Shown piece by piece: positions 42,953 through 53,351 of a stretch of DNA of 55,074 nt. The DNA comes from a candidate division WOR-3 bacterium (lineage in GTDB: Bacteria > SDB-A), in contig JAFGON010000027.1 in NCBI GenBank assembly GCA_016926475.1, positions 1 to 55,074 of the forward strand, written 5' to 3'. Below the pieces are notes generated by a model. It was not told the origin of the DNA, did no database searches, and saw only the letters and a list, made by a program, of their open reading frames with translations. Each line of letters begins with the position of its first letter. Within the stretch, counting starts at the first letter, position 1. Made by a program: the position numbers and the translations under genes.

Positions 42953-44187
42953 AAAGATTTTTAACGTTAGCCCTATCAGCGGCTCTTTTTTCCTGCACCG
43001 ACAGCAAGAGGGTGGAAATTCCTCTCATGGAAGACAGCTCGGCTTTTCGGGACGCGGCGGTCTCAGAGACCGTCGTCGCGGTTCTGGACTCGGGAGAATA
43101 CCTCTCTTCGCTGATTTCGAGGTCATCTCCCCCATACATAAATTCAGGAGAAGTATCCCTCGTTTTCAACAGCCTTTTCAGGACAGATCTGTGCAGGCCC
43201 GGTGAGACCCTTTTTGTCTACATAGACAATGACACCGTGACTGACATGCTCTTCAAGAGAAGAGAAGACCAAATATACCGGGTTTTCAAAACAGAATCCG
43301 GGTGGAAGGGAGAGACGGTTGAAGTTGCCGTGACATACGTTCCTTTGCTCATAAGGGGAAAGATAGACCAAGAAAGCCCCTCACTTTGGCAAGGCATTAT
43401 AAAAGCGGGGGGAAACGACGACCTCGCCGCCACCTTCTGCAACCTACTACAATACCAGGCTGATTTCACCTTCAGCTCCCGCGTCGGAGACTCATTCGAA
43501 ATACTCGTCTTCAAAAAATATTTGGATGGAGAGCTGATAGGCAGAACTCCTATATTTTCAGGAATATACTGGGGAAGCAAGACTTTCGGCGACGCCTATT
43601 TATATTCGCACTCAAGATTTTCGCACTTCAGCCGCGACGGACAGAGTTCCGAGAGAAAGTTTTTATCATCCCCTGTTTCATACACGAGAATATCCTCTCA
43701 TTTTTCTCCCGCGAGATTCCACCCCATTCTACATTACACGAGGGCTCACAGAGGCGTGGATTATTCAGCCCCGACAGGCACGCCTGTTTCCGCCGTATCA
43801 GGAGGGACAGTCTCCCTTTCGGGGTGGGCTGGAGAAGCGGGAATTGCAGTCAGAATCCAGCATTCAGGCGGAATAGAAAGCGAATACTATCATTTGAGCA
43901 GAATCGCAGACGGCGTCGTCAAAGGCAAAAGGGTCGAACAAGGTCAAGTAATAGGATTTGTCGGTTCAACAGGCCTTTCGACAGGACCTCACCTGCACTT
44001 CGGCATCAAAATCAACGGAACCCACGTCGACCCTCTTCCCGTTCTGGAAAGAGCTTCGGGTGAAGAACTGCCCCAATCAGAAAAAATACTTTTCCACAAA
44101 GCACTCAGGTATTACTCACTAATCGGCGAGATCACCGAAGATTTGAGTTTCATAGAAATCGAGACAAGCGTTAATCCCTCTCCCTGA
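42949..44187 (+). CDS. M23-family peptidase lipoprotein (LytM domain)
   Basis: The 412-residue protein has a lipoprotein signal ending ALFSC (Cys16), an unclassified N-terminal region of about 220 residues, then a C-terminal LytM/M23 domain. The zinc ligands are visible in HRGVDYSAPTGTPV and GPHLHFGI; YYHL lies between them. It should cut, or help regulate cutting of, peptidoglycan cross-bridges from the outer or inner membrane. The ATG overlaps the phosphoesterase stop (ATGA). Confidence 0.9.
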   Translation: MKRFLTLALSAALFSCTDSKRVEIPLMEDSSAFRDAAVSETVVAVLDSGEYLSSLISRSSPPYINSGEVSLVFNSLFRTDLCRPGETLFVYIDNDTVTDMLFKRREDQIYRVFKTESGWKGETVEVAVTYVPLLIRGKIDQESPSLWQGIIKAGGNDDLAATFCNLLQYQADFTFSSRVGDSFEILVFKKYLDGELIGRTPIFSGIYWGSKTFGDAYLYSHSRFSHFSRDGQSSERKFLSSPVSYTRISSHFSPARFHPILHYTRAHRGVDYSAPTGTPVSAVSGGTVSLSGWAGEAGIAVRIQHSGGIESEYYHLSRIADGVVKGKRVEQGQVIGFVGSTGLSTGPHLHFGIKINGTHVDPLPVLERASGEELPQSEKILFHKALRYYSLIGEITEDLSFIEIETSVNPSP

Positions 44188-44189
44188 CT

Positions 44190-45104
44190 ATGGATAAAGC
44201 CGTCGAAATCAAAGAACTGAAAAAAACTTACAGGACGGGCTTTATACCTAAAAAAATAAACGCCCTCAACGGGCTCTCTTTCTCTGTTGAACAAGGATGC
44301 ATTTACGGACTTCTCGGTCCTAACGGGGCGGGGAAAACAACTACGATGAAAATTTTGACCGGCATTTTGAAGAAAGATTCCGGAGAAGCTCTCGTGTTCG
44401 GTGAAGTTGCGGGAAGCATGAAATCCAGGTCCATTACAGGTTTTCTCCCTGAAAATCCGGTTTTCTACCCCCATTTGACCGGGGAGGAGTTCATGGAACT
44501 GGCTTTCGACCTGGTAGGAAAAGGTAAGGACGTAAAACACACTGAAGAACTGCTCGATTCCGTGGGGCTGAGAGAATCTTCGAAAAACTCGATAAGGACT
44601 TATTCCAAGGGAATGCTTCAAAGGTTGGGTATCGCTCAAGCCATGGCAGGAGAACCAAAGCTTCTAATACTGGACGAACCCCTTTCAGGAGTCGATCCTG
44701 TGGGTAGAGCGGAGATAAAGGACATGATAAGAAAGCAGAAAGTTTTGGGGAAGACAATTATATTTTCCACCCACACACTTCCGGACATAGAAGAACTCGC
44801 CGACGAAATCGGCATAATAGACAAAGGAAAACTTGCTCTTCAGGATTCACTCCTGAACATAACTTCAAAATACCGCAATGTCCATACTCTAGTGATACAA
44901 TCGAAAAAAAACGATTTGAATTCCCTGGGAGTTGAAAGTCAATTCCAGAATTGCGGAGAAAATTTTTGGAAATTCGAAGGTTCTACAGAAGAGGCGGAAA
45001 AGCTTATGAAAGAATGCGGTTCGGCAAATATAAAAACCATAAAGTTCGGACCTTCACTTTCGCCTTTGGAACAGATTTTTGTCGACCTGATAGGATCGAA
45101 ATGA
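44190..45104 (+). CDS. ABC transporter ATP-binding protein
   Basis: The 304-residue ATPase has Walker A GPNGAGKTTT, signature YSKGMLQRLGIAQAM, Walker B LLILDEPLSGVDP and the H-loop STHTLPD. A C-terminal accessory domain follows. With the adjacent membrane protein it makes an ABC-2 type exporter. The ATG starts 2 nt after the M23 gene stop. The cargo cannot be told. Confidence 0.94.
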   Translation: MDKAVEIKELKKTYRTGFIPKKINALNGLSFSVEQGCIYGLLGPNGAGKTTTMKILTGILKKDSGEALVFGEVAGSMKSRSITGFLPENPVFYPHLTGEEFMELAFDLVGKGKDVKHTEELLDSVGLRESSKNSIRTYSKGMLQRLGIAQAMAGEPKLLILDEPLSGVDPVGRAEIKDMIRKQKVLGKTIIFSTHTLPDIEELADEIGIIDKGKLALQDSLLNITSKYRNVHTLVIQSKKNDLNSLGVESQFQNCGENFWKFEGSTEEAEKLMKECGSANIKTIKFGPSLSPLEQIFVDLIGSK

Positions 45105-45874
45105 ACAAAATCAGAGCTCTGACCGTCGTCACCGTCAAAGCGCTTCTCAGGGAAAAAACACTTTGGTTTATTTTGATTTTCCCTCTTCTCATGAGCCTCA
45201 CCCCGATTATTTTAAAGCCTCTCGTGTTGGGGGAATTTGAAAAAATCCTCTACGACTTCGCGAACTCGACTTTTCTTCTAACCGGAATCCTTCTTTCGGT
45301 TGTGTCGGGAACCTCCGTTATACAGGCGGAGCTGAAACAAAAGACAATTTACCTGCTTTTGTCCAAGCCCGTCAGAAAAGAACAGTATCTTCTCGGAAAA
45401 TTTTTCGGAATGTACGCAAGCGTTTTCATCGTCGAATTGGCTGTCGCTTTTCTTTTCCTGGCAGTTTTTCTTCTGACCGGCTCTTCTTTGCACCCTAATT
45501 TTTTTCTGACTTTCGCTTTTGTCCAGCTTCAGTTGATAATCGTCTGCGCTCTCAGCGTATTTTTCTTCACTTTCACCACGCCCATAACGGGAGCGGTTTT
45601 CACTTTTTTAACTGTCGTTTCAGGTCTTATGCTTTCCTCCGCTTTGAATTTCAGCGACATAAGCGACAAACTAAACCCATTGACCAAAACTATGGTCTCG
45701 TTTATTGGCTATTTTCTGCCGGCTTTCTCGGAAATAGACATAAACATCCTCGCCTATCACAGGATACCTCTTGGGGCGGATTTCATACTCGCTTCGGTCT
45801 CTTACGCGTTTTTTTATTCCCTTTCCTGTCTCTCCCTGTCTTTCCTGATATTTGAAAGAAGGGAATTCTTATGA
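45101..45874 (+). CDS. ABC-2 type permease
   Basis: The permease start is ATG 45101, which overlaps the ATPase stop as ATGA; longer readings upstream only shadow the ATPase. The 257-residue protein has about six hydrophobic segments and the ABC-2 features TSVIQAELKQKTIYLLLSKP and RKEQYLLGKFFG. It should pair with the preceding ATPase. The next gene overlaps by 4 nt. Confidence 0.9.
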   Translation: MNKIRALTVVTVKALLREKTLWFILIFPLLMSLTPIILKPLVLGEFEKILYDFANSTFLLTGILLSVVSGTSVIQAELKQKTIYLLLSKPVRKEQYLLGKFFGMYASVFIVELAVAFLFLAVFLLTGSSLHPNFFLTFAFVQLQLIIVCALSVFFFTFTTPITGAVFTFLTVVSGLMLSSALNFSDISDKLNPLTKTMVSFIGYFLPAFSEIDINILAYHRIPLGADFILASVSYAFFYSLSCLSLSFLIFERREFL

Positions 45875-46695
45875 ATTTTCTGGAAGCTCTAAAATCCTAT
45901 CCTTCTTTTCTACTCGCCGTTTACTGGTCTTTTTTCGGAGCGTGTCTCGGCTCTTTCGCGAATGTATGCATCTACAGAATTCCCAGAAAAATTTCCATAA
46001 TCAGACCCAGGTCCTTCTGTCCTCGTTGCGGTCACAAAATACCCTTTTACCTGAACATACCCGTTTTGTCCTACTTTTTTCTGAGGGGAAAATGCCGTTT
46101 CTGCGGCGCTAAAATTTCCATAAGATACCCTCTCGTCGAAACTGCGGTAGCCCTTTTGTTTCTTGCGGTTTACCTGATGTTCGGGACATCCTGCGACACA
46201 CTCAGATTTTCTTTCGCTTTTTTCTTTCTTTTCACGGTGTCGGCTACGGATTTTGACAGGTTCCAAGTTCCCGTAAGGCTGACAGCCGCGGGAGTTTTGA
46301 CGGGTATTTTGACTTCTTTTCTGCCTAATCTTTTCACATCGCCCCTGGAGAGTTTTTTGGGGACCGTTATCGCGATAGGTTCCGTGGTTCTTTTCAACGA
46401 CATATTTACCGCGATATTCTCCAGAGAAGGCCTTGGAGACGGCGATGCAAGCGTGGCCGGACTGATAGGAGCATACGCCGGCTGGAAAGCATTCTTTTTC
46501 TCTCTTTTTTTCGGAGCCGTTTTCGGAATAATTTTCAGCGTTGTACTTTTCTCCGTTGTAAAAGGCAAACATGATTCGGACTGGAGGGACCCTCAACCGA
46601 GGTGGAAAAAAATGCCTTTTGTTCCTTTTATGTTCATCGGTTTCGCCGTTTGGACTTTTTTAGCACGGTTTATGCCCGGCTATTTGCCTTTCTGA
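45871..46695 (+). CDS. pilD: Type IV prepilin peptidase / N-methyltransferase
   Basis: The 274-residue membrane protein has the N-terminal methyltransferase part ([46 protein letters not shown] with the zinc Cys pairs) and the peptidase Asp motifs [10 protein letters not shown] and GLGDGD. It cuts leader peptides of type IV pilins and type II secretion pseudopilins. No pilus structural genes are in the window. It converges on clpB; the two coding ends overlap by 16 nt. Confidence 0.93.
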   Translation: MNFLEALKSYPSFLLAVYWSFFGACLGSFANVCIYRIPRKISIIRPRSFCPRCGHKIPFYLNIPVLSYFFLRGKCRFCGAKISIRYPLVETAVALLFLAVYLMFGTSCDTLRFSFAFFFLFTVSATDFDRFQVPVRLTAAGVLTGILTSFLPNLFTSPLESFLGTVIAIGSVVLFNDIFTAIFSREGLGDGDASVAGLIGAYAGWKAFFFSLFFGAVFGIIFSVVLFSVVKGKHDSDWRDPQPRWKKMPFVPFMFIGFAVWTFLARFMPGYLPF

Positions 46696-49292
46696 CCTTT
46701 TTTAGCAGATACTTCAATACTGCCTTTCTTTTCATCCACCAAAATGGTTTCGTGAACGCGTATTTCTCCCCCGATAATTTTCTCAGCGACGACATTTTCT
46801 ACATGCCTTTGGAGGTATCTCTTTATTGGTCTCGCGCCGTAAACCGGGTCGTATGCTTCCGACGCTATGGTCTTTCTCGCGTCTTCTGTCATCTCGATTT
46901 TCATGTCGGACTCCCTGAGCCTTTGGGCTATTTGACCGATCTGAAGATCGATGATCTTTTCCACCTGTTCTATAGTCAGAGGTGTGAATATCACGACTTC
47001 ATCTACCCTGTTTAAAAATTCCGGTTTAAAGTGATTTCTTAGAGCGTCGAGGACGTCTTTTTTTCTCTCATCGAAAAGGTATCCGTCTTTTCCCATGCCC
47101 TCGACCAGCAATGTACTCCCTATGTTTGAAGTCATTATCAGAATTGTGTTTTTGAAATCGACTGTTCTGCCTTTGCTGTCGGTCAGCCTGCCGTCGTCCA
47201 TTATCTGCAAAAGGGCGTTGAAAACGTCAGGGTTCGCCTTTTCAATCTCATCGAACAGAATCACGCTGTAGGGTTTTCTCCTGACAGCTTCGGTGAGTTG
47301 TCCTCCTTCATCGTAGCCGACGTAACCCGGAGGAGCGCCTATGAGTTTTGAAACCGAGTGCTTTTCCATGTACTCGGACATGTCTATCCTTATCAAATTT
47401 TCCTCGGTGTCAAAGAGCACTTGCGCCAGCGCTTTAGCAAGTTCTGTCTTGCCGACTCCGGTAGGGCCGAGGAAAATAAAATTTCCAATGGGCTTCGCGG
47501 GATCTTTGAGACCCGCTCTCGCTCTCAAAACTGCTTTCGACAGAATAGCCACGGCTTCGTCCTGACCTATCACCCTTTTGTGGAGCAGATCTTCCAGATG
47601 TATCAGTTTTTCCCTTTCGCCTTCGAGAAGTTTGTTGACGGGTATCCCTGTCCAGAGGGACACAACTCCCGCTATCTCTTCTTCTGTGACATCTTCTCTC
47701 AGCAGCCTGTCCTCTCCTTTTCCGGAAGAAGCCTCGAGTGACGCCAGCTCTTTTTCCAGATTCAACAGCTTGCCGTACTTGAGCTTGGCGGCTTTGTTTA
47801 GGTCGTACTCTCTCTCGGCTTTCTCGGCTTCGAGTCTGACCTTTTCCACCTCTTCCCTGATCTTTCCTACTCTGAGTATCTCATTTTTTTCCTCGGACCA
47901 TTTTTTCTTCAACTCGCCGTATTTTGCCTTGTCCTTTTCTATGTCCGCTTCAATGTCCGCGAGTCTTTTTCTGCTACCTTCGTCTTTTTCTTTTTTTAGC
48001 GCTTCTCTCTCGATTTCAAGCCGTGTGATCTTTCTGTTGAGGTCGTCAATGACAGACGGCATGCTGTCTATTTCTGACCTGATCTTCGCCGCCGCTTCGT
48101 CTATGAGGTCTATTGCCTTGTCCGGAAGAAACCTGTCCGTTATGTACCTGTGGCTCAAGACCGCCGAAGCGACTATAGCGTTGTCTAAAATTTTTATCCC
48201 ATGGTGGATTTCAAATTTTTCTTTCAACCCCCTTAGTATTGAAATTGTGTCTTCTACCGAAGGTTCATCGACGAGGACGGGTTGAAACCGCCTTTCCAGA
48301 GCCGCGTCTTTCTCTATGTGTTTTCTGTATTCGTCTATTGTCGTAGCTCCTATGCAGTGGATCTCCCCTCTGGCAAGAAGCGGCTTGAGCATGTTTCCGG
48401 CGTCGAGTGAACCCTCTGCCTTTCCAGCTCCCACGACAATATGCAGTTCGTCGATGAACATCAGTATCTTGCCACCAGATTGCTGCACTTCGTTCAGAAC
48501 CGCCTTTAACCTCTCCTCGAATTCACCCCTGAATTTCGCGCCGGCTATGAGGGAGCCCATGTCGAGGGCGAATATTTTTTTGTCTTTCAAGCCTTCCGGG
48601 ACATCTCCCCTATCTATCCTCTGGGCGAGACCCTCCACAATAGCCGTTTTTCCGACGCCTGGGTCTCCTATGAGGACTGGGTTGTTTTTTGTCCTCCTCA
48701 GAAGAATTCTCAAAACCCTTCTTATCTCTTCGTCTCTGCCTATTACGGGATCAAGTCTGTTGGACCTGGCGAGTTCGACAAGTTCCCTTCCGTATTTTTT
48801 CAACGCGTCGTAAGTCGTTTCTGGATCGGCGCTCGTGACCTTCTGACTTCCCCTTGCTTCCATTAGGATTTTGAGGAATTTATCCCGTTCGACTCCGAGC
48901 TCTTTGAGAATTTTTTTCGTTTTTTTACTCCTGTCCGAGAGCATCGCCAGCAAAATATGCTCTACGCTGACGAACTCGTCTTTCATCTGGGAGGCTTCGT
49001 CGAACGAATCCGCAAGAACGAGGTTGATGTCCGCGCCAATACCGGGAGAAGGCGCCCCCCCCTGTGCAGTCACCTGAGGAAGCTTTATAATCTGTTTTTC
49101 AATTTCGTCTTCGAGAGCGTCAACATCTACGTCCATCCTTCTCAAAATCTGAGGTATAAAACCGTTTTCCTGCCGGATAAGGCAGATCAGAAGATGTTCT
49201 GGTTCGATTATCTGGTTGGCTCTTCGTGAAGCCTCGATTTGAGAACACTGCAGGGCTTCCTGCGCTTTATTTGTCAATTTATTTAAATCCAT
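46680..49292 (-). CDS. clpB: ClpB protein disaggregase
   Basis: The 870-residue protein has the Clp_N repeat (1-145), AAA+ domain 1 ([32 protein letters not shown]), a long coiled-coil middle domain (about 405-530), AAA+ domain 2 ([30 protein letters not shown]) and the C-terminal domain. With the middle domain it is ClpB rather than ClpC/ClpA. ATG 49292 is preferred because AAGGAG lies before it and [14 protein letters not shown] is the conserved beginning. It rescues aggregated proteins with DnaK. No CIRCE operator was seen upstream. Confidence 0.96.
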   Translation of the reverse strand: MDLNKLTNKAQEALQCSQIEASRRANQIIEPEHLLICLIRQENGFIPQILRRMDVDVDALEDEIEKQIIKLPQVTAQGGAPSPGIGADINLVLADSFDEASQMKDEFVSVEHILLAMLSDRSKKTKKILKELGVERDKFLKILMEARGSQKVTSADPETTYDALKKYGRELVELARSNRLDPVIGRDEEIRRVLRILLRRTKNNPVLIGDPGVGKTAIVEGLAQRIDRGDVPEGLKDKKIFALDMGSLIAGAKFRGEFEERLKAVLNEVQQSGGKILMFIDELHIVVGAGKAEGSLDAGNMLKPLLARGEIHCIGATTIDEYRKHIEKDAALERRFQPVLVDEPSVEDTISILRGLKEKFEIHHGIKILDNAIVASAVLSHRYITDRFLPDKAIDLIDEAAAKIRSEIDSMPSVIDDLNRKITRLEIEREALKKEKDEGSRKRLADIEADIEKDKAKYGELKKKWSEEKNEILRVGKIREEVEKVRLEAEKAEREYDLNKAAKLKYGKLLNLEKELASLEASSGKGEDRLLREDVTEEEIAGVVSLWTGIPVNKLLEGEREKLIHLEDLLHKRVIGQDEAVAILSKAVLRARAGLKDPAKPIGNFIFLGPTGVGKTELAKALAQVLFDTEENLIRIDMSEYMEKHSVSKLIGAPPGYVGYDEGGQLTEAVRRKPYSVILFDEIEKANPDVFNALLQIMDDGRLTDSKGRTVDFKNTILIMTSNIGSTLLVEGMGKDGYLFDERKKDVLDALRNHFKPEFLNRVDEVVIFTPLTIEQVEKIIDLQIGQIAQRLRESDMKIEMTEDARKTIASEAYDPVYGARPIKRYLQRHVENVVAEKIIGGEIRVHETILVDEKKGSIEVSAKKGQKGK

Positions 49293-49360
49293 AAACATCT
49301 CCTTTTTAATAAAAAAATATCTAATTTTGAGCATTTAGCAAGGCTTTCTCTTTAATTTCC

Positions 49361-49389
49361 TTGTCAGGCAGGGTTTAATTGGCTATATT
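49361..49389 (+). promoter_or_regulatory. Promoter giving a leaderless thyX mRNA
   Basis: TTGTCA (49361-49366), 17 nt, then TATATT (49384-49389), with only seven bases before ATG 49397. A TTG at 49379 lies between the two boxes and so cannot be the start, which settles the N-terminus of the protein. Confidence 0.78.
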
Positions 49390-49396
49390 ACGTATC

Positions 49397-50728
49397 ATGC
49401 AGGTAAAACTGACGGGAATATCATCTTACGCAGACCTCGAAAAGGCTAAACAAGCCGAAGCGATCGCCGCTTCCTTCGCCAGGTGCAGCAGGTCAAACCT
49501 CTCTCTATCCGAGTTGAGAAACCAGGCTCTTTCCGACGTCGAAAGCGCCAGAAAATCCAACGAAAAGATAGTTTTTCAGATGGGACACAAGTCCATAGCC
49601 GAACACGTCTGCATGAATTTTGACTTCTCAGGAGTCAGCAGATTAGCAGTAGAATACATTGAAAAACACAGGCTGGCTTCTTTCACGGAGAGATCTCAAA
49701 GATACACAAACATCATAGACAACGCCCTTTTGCCTGATGAATTCAAGGATAAAGACGCGAAAAGAATGTTCTTCGGTTTCACCGAGGCCTCCCAGGAACT
49801 ATACGAAGAGCTTTCGGACAACATCGAGAAAAAAAACCCTTCAAAAGGAGATCCTTCAAGAGAGGATTCAAGATACGTCCTGTCTCTCGCCACGCCGACC
49901 CAACTTGGAATGACGGTAAACGCGAGATCACTTGAGCGTGTCATCTTCTCTCTGAGAGGTGTAGGGCTTTCAGAGACTCACAAAATAGCCGAACTTCTGG
50001 AGGCCGAAGGTAAAAAATACGTCCCGTCGCTGATAAAATACACCCAGAGGCCGCAAACCGCCGGGTCCGGCCTTTTTTTTGGCGAAGGCAAAGCCGGGGA
50101 CAATGTCAAGTTGCTCTCTTTCACCAAAGACACAGACCTGGTAATAGCTTCGGGGCTGGTCTTCGAGCAGAGGGGTATTTTCCCTGAAAAGTTCGATGAC
50201 AAATCAATGCAGGACATCTACAAAGGTGTCTACGAAAGCCTATCTGTCCACGACACTCTTCCGAGGGCTTTTGAACTCGCCGATTTCACTTTTCTGCTTA
50301 CACTTTCATCCGCGGCTTTCGCACAGCTTAAAAGGCATCGAATGATGACGATTCTCTCGAGTTTACCCGACCCGAATCTTGGTATTGTCGTACCGGAATC
50401 AATCAATAGAGCTGGTTATGAAAAGGAATTCATGGATTTCGCCCAGAGGTCAAAATCCGCTTGGGAGCAAAGCGGGATGAAATTGGCATCACACTATTTT
50501 CTGATTAACGCCTTCAAAAGAAGGGTTCTCGTCAAGATGAACATGAGAGAATTATGCCATTTTTCAAGACTTAGAATGGACAAGCACTCCCAGTGGGAAA
50601 TCAGGCGAACAGCCCATGAAATCGTCCGCGCAGCCCGTCAAAGAGCGCCGCTCGCCTCTTTCATGTTCTGCGGAAAAGACGATTTTGAAGCCCAAAAGTC
50701 TTTTCTGGATAACGAAGGCTTCAAATAA
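49397..50728 (+). CDS. thyX: Double-domain FAD-dependent thymidylate synthase (ThyX-ThyX)
   Basis: The 443-residue protein is about twice the usual ThyX length and reads as two ThyX-like halves. The N-terminal half has GHKSIAEHV and KHRLASFTERSQRYT, close to the ThyX motif RHRxxSxNExSxRY. The C-terminal half has LKRHRMMTILS but lacks the rest of that motif. The C-terminal half carries VKMNMRELCHFSRLRMDKHSQWEIR, the second ThyX motif, of which only a worn copy (VNARSLERVIFSLRGVGLSETHK) is seen in the first half. The conserved sites are therefore split between the halves. It should make dTMP from dUMP with FAD, NADPH and methylene-folate. Confidence 0.88.
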   Translation: MQVKLTGISSYADLEKAKQAEAIAASFARCSRSNLSLSELRNQALSDVESARKSNEKIVFQMGHKSIAEHVCMNFDFSGVSRLAVEYIEKHRLASFTERSQRYTNIIDNALLPDEFKDKDAKRMFFGFTEASQELYEELSDNIEKKNPSKGDPSREDSRYVLSLATPTQLGMTVNARSLERVIFSLRGVGLSETHKIAELLEAEGKKYVPSLIKYTQRPQTAGSGLFFGEGKAGDNVKLLSFTKDTDLVIASGLVFEQRGIFPEKFDDKSMQDIYKGVYESLSVHDTLPRAFELADFTFLLTLSSAAFAQLKRHRMMTILSSLPDPNLGIVVPESINRAGYEKEFMDFAQRSKSAWEQSGMKLASHYFLINAFKRRVLVKMNMRELCHFSRLRMDKHSQWEIRRTAHEIVRAARQRAPLASFMFCGKDDFEAQKSFLDNEGFK

Positions 50729-50844
50729 CCCTTGGCTTTCATCCTCTACACGCCTTTGCCATCCTTTTGAAAAAAAACTTTTCGTGTGTTTTCAATCCCA
50801 AAAAGAATTTGTAAATCTTGTTTTATCAGTCGATAACCTCCGCT

Positions 50845-50873
50845 TTGACAAAGCATACCTTTTGTCATATCAT
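50845..50873 (+). promoter_or_regulatory. Promoter of the hybrid sensor kinase gene
   Basis: A perfect TTGACA (50845-50850), 17 nt, then TATCAT (50868-50873). The GTG start with GGAGG is 33 nt further on. This is one of the best sigma-70-type matches in the window. Confidence 0.8.
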
Positions 50874-50905
50874 CTCAATATAAACACCTTTCCCCCGGAG
50901 GTCTC

Positions 50906-53112
50906 GTGGAGAAGAAAAAAGTGTTGATTGTCGAAGACCAAAACCTTATTTCTCTGCGCATAAAACTCGTCCTGGAACAAAATTCATTCGATATTGTAGG
51001 CGTTGTCGATTCGGCTGAAGAAGCCCTTGAAATTCTCGAAAGGACAAAACCGGATGCTATCATTTTAGACATTGTCCTGTCAGGGAAAATGGACGGCATC
51101 ACGGCTTCAGACATCATCAGAAAAAAATTCGGCATTCCTATCATTTTTCTGACAGCCTTAAAAGATCGGGAACAGCTGTCGGAACTTGCCCGGGACCAAC
51201 ACTACGCCGTTATCTACAAACCTATTCAAGAAAACGAAATAACCCAAAACCTGGAGAAGGTTTTAAGCAGGAACAGACAAAAACCTTCTGTCAGAGAAAA
51301 GACGGAATTTTCAGAAAATCACGAGATTTTTATAAAGGAAATAATCGACGAAAAATCTTTTGATTTTGTCAACTGTTTAATCCTGGTTCTCGACAAAAAC
51401 GGCCGTTTGGTCAAGATGAACTCCAGGGCTGAACAGGTTTTACAAACCGCTTCACGAGAAGTCGAAGGGTTGAATTTCGACTCTGTTTTCAGTTTAAAAA
51501 GCCTGAAAAGCGGAAAAAATCCAGCCGATATCTTGAAAAGTTTTCTCAAAGACGGTGACGTCGAAATGTTTTCATCTTTCACCGAACTTAATTTTGAAGA
51601 ACGTGCATTCGGGATTTTAAAAATGAGTTACGCTGTAAAAAATCCGCTTGGCGGATTCACATGCTTTATCCTCGCCATCAACGAAAAGCATCCTGAAGAT
51701 ACCATGGACAATTTCTACAGAATAAGTTCCGAAAGAATCAAGACAATCATTAACAATATTGGCGAAGGTATAGGTGTTGTCAGCGGGGATGAAGTTTTCA
51801 TCTTTTCAAATCCTACCGCCGATAAAATTTTCGGCGTATACCCAGAAACCCTTATTGGAAAAGGATTGAAGAATTTTCTCAGCTTAGAACAATACCAAAC
51901 CGTTTTATCCGAGACAGAAAAAAGGAAATCGTTGAATAAAACCACTTATCTTCTGGAAATATCGCGCCCTGACGGAGAAAAGAGAATTTTAAGCGTGACC
52001 GCCACGCCCGAGACAGACGAAAACGGATATTTTATTGGATCAATCGGAATTTTTGAGGATATTACGGAGAAAATCAAAAAAGAAAAAATTCTGATAGAAG
52101 AGCAGGAAAAACTAAAGCACCTAATAAACGGAAGCAAAGACATAGTCTATTCCATAGACACCTTGGGAAACATCGTCTTTATAGGACCGCAGACCAAAAC
52201 TTACAATCTAACACCGGACGACGTAATCGGAAAAAACATACTTGAATTCATACACCCTGACGACAGGGAGAAAGCCATGAGCGATTACGCAAAAGTCTTG
52301 CAGACTGGGCAGTCGTTCCCTTCGGAGGTGAGACTCGTCGACATGCAAGGCGTAACCCATTGGTTTGAAGATTACGGAAATCCTTATTTCGACAGAGAAG
52401 GAAACATAATTGGGCAAATAGGCATGCTCAGGGACATCACCGAGAGAAAAAGAATGGACGATGAATTGAAGAGCGCTCTCAAGGAAAAAGAGATTTTGCT
52501 CCGTGAAATTCATCACAGGGTCAGAAACAACCTCGAGGTCATATCCAGCCTTCTTCAACTGCAGTCTTCATACGTAGGAGACGAAAAACTCTCCATTTTG
52601 CTCAAAGAAACCCAAAGTAGAGTTATGAGCATCGGCCATGTTCACGGCCTTTTATACCATTCCGAAAACTATTCGACGATAGAATTTTCCAATTTCATAG
52701 ATACTTTGACCGAAGAGATTTTTCAGACCTTCAAAAAAACAATTAACCATATAGAGATAATAAAAGACTTGCAGAAAATCTCTCTGAGCATAGACAAGGC
52801 TATACCCGCTGGGTTAATCGTAAACGAGCTGATGATAAACAGCCTAAGGCACGCATTCGTCGGCAGGAAAGAAGGGGCATTGCTTATATCGCTACAACAA
52901 GACCAAACCAGCGACACCTATGGAGCAAGAAAAAAAACTTCGCAAGTATAACGGTAAAAGACAATGGAATCGGCATTCCAGAAGACATGGATATCGAGAG
53001 CGCTAAAACTCTCGGCATGACAATAGTCAAACTCCTCAGCAAACAGCTCAACGGAGTTATAACCATAAATAGAGAACTCGGCACTGAAATAGTTCTTCGC
53101 TTCCCCTTGTAG
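50906..53112 (+). CDS. Response-regulator/PAS/HisKA_2 hybrid sensor kinase, frameshifted at an A8 run
   Basis: The protein starts at GTG 50906 (GGAGG four bases before). In order: a receiver domain with phosphoacceptor Asp55 (ILDIVLSG), three PAS/PAC regions (about 150-255, 270-390 and 395-515), then a HisKA_2-type phosphoacceptor (LLREIHHRVRNNLEVISSLLQLQ) and the ATP site beginning NELMINSLRHAF. The reading frame then stops at 52951. A -1 shift at the A8 run (52930-52937) gives NFASITVKDNGIGIP and the remaining ATPase lobe (LGMTIVKLLSKQLNG) to TAG at 53112. The joined length is about 735 residues. Without the shift the kinase lacks its ATP-binding G1 box. Confidence 0.8.
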
Positions 53113-53351
53113 TCGCTTAAAATCTATTTTTATTCGATGTTTAATCTGAGTTTACTTTCCGGTTTAAATATATTTTCAACAATGCCGTTTGTGTTTTCGC
53201 ACACATCAACTAATAAAATTATGCCGCGTCAGTGTCCGTCACTTAACAGCCTAAATAAATATACTACAGAATATAATTTACTCTCACGACCGGAACCAAT
53301 TTGCCAGGGAATATGCAGAACGATGGCAGGCGTTCTGAGAAATGTTTTTTT
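53113..53351. other. Intergenic stretch without a recognisable gene
   Basis: About 240 nt of AT-rich sequence lies between the sensor kinase and a convergent lipoprotein gene. No conserved-looking frame is seen. A short run of nine T (near 53345) is not preceded by a stem, so it is at best a weak terminator. Confidence 0.6.

Noticed and set aside
45910-46596. 228-codon minus-strand frame across the prepilin peptidase
   Set aside because: The plus-strand pilD has all its motifs; the antisense product is a charged, unrecognisable shadow.
47578-48285. Long plus-strand frame of 235 codons antisense to clpB
   Set aside because: It is Ser/Phe-rich low-complexity translation of the clpB antisense strand, with no start context or family motif.
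49293-49396. CIRCE or heat-shock operator before clpB
   Set aside because: The gap holds AGCATTTAGCA-like sequence but no TTAGCACTC/GAGTGCTAA pair; a heat-shock promoter could not be supported.
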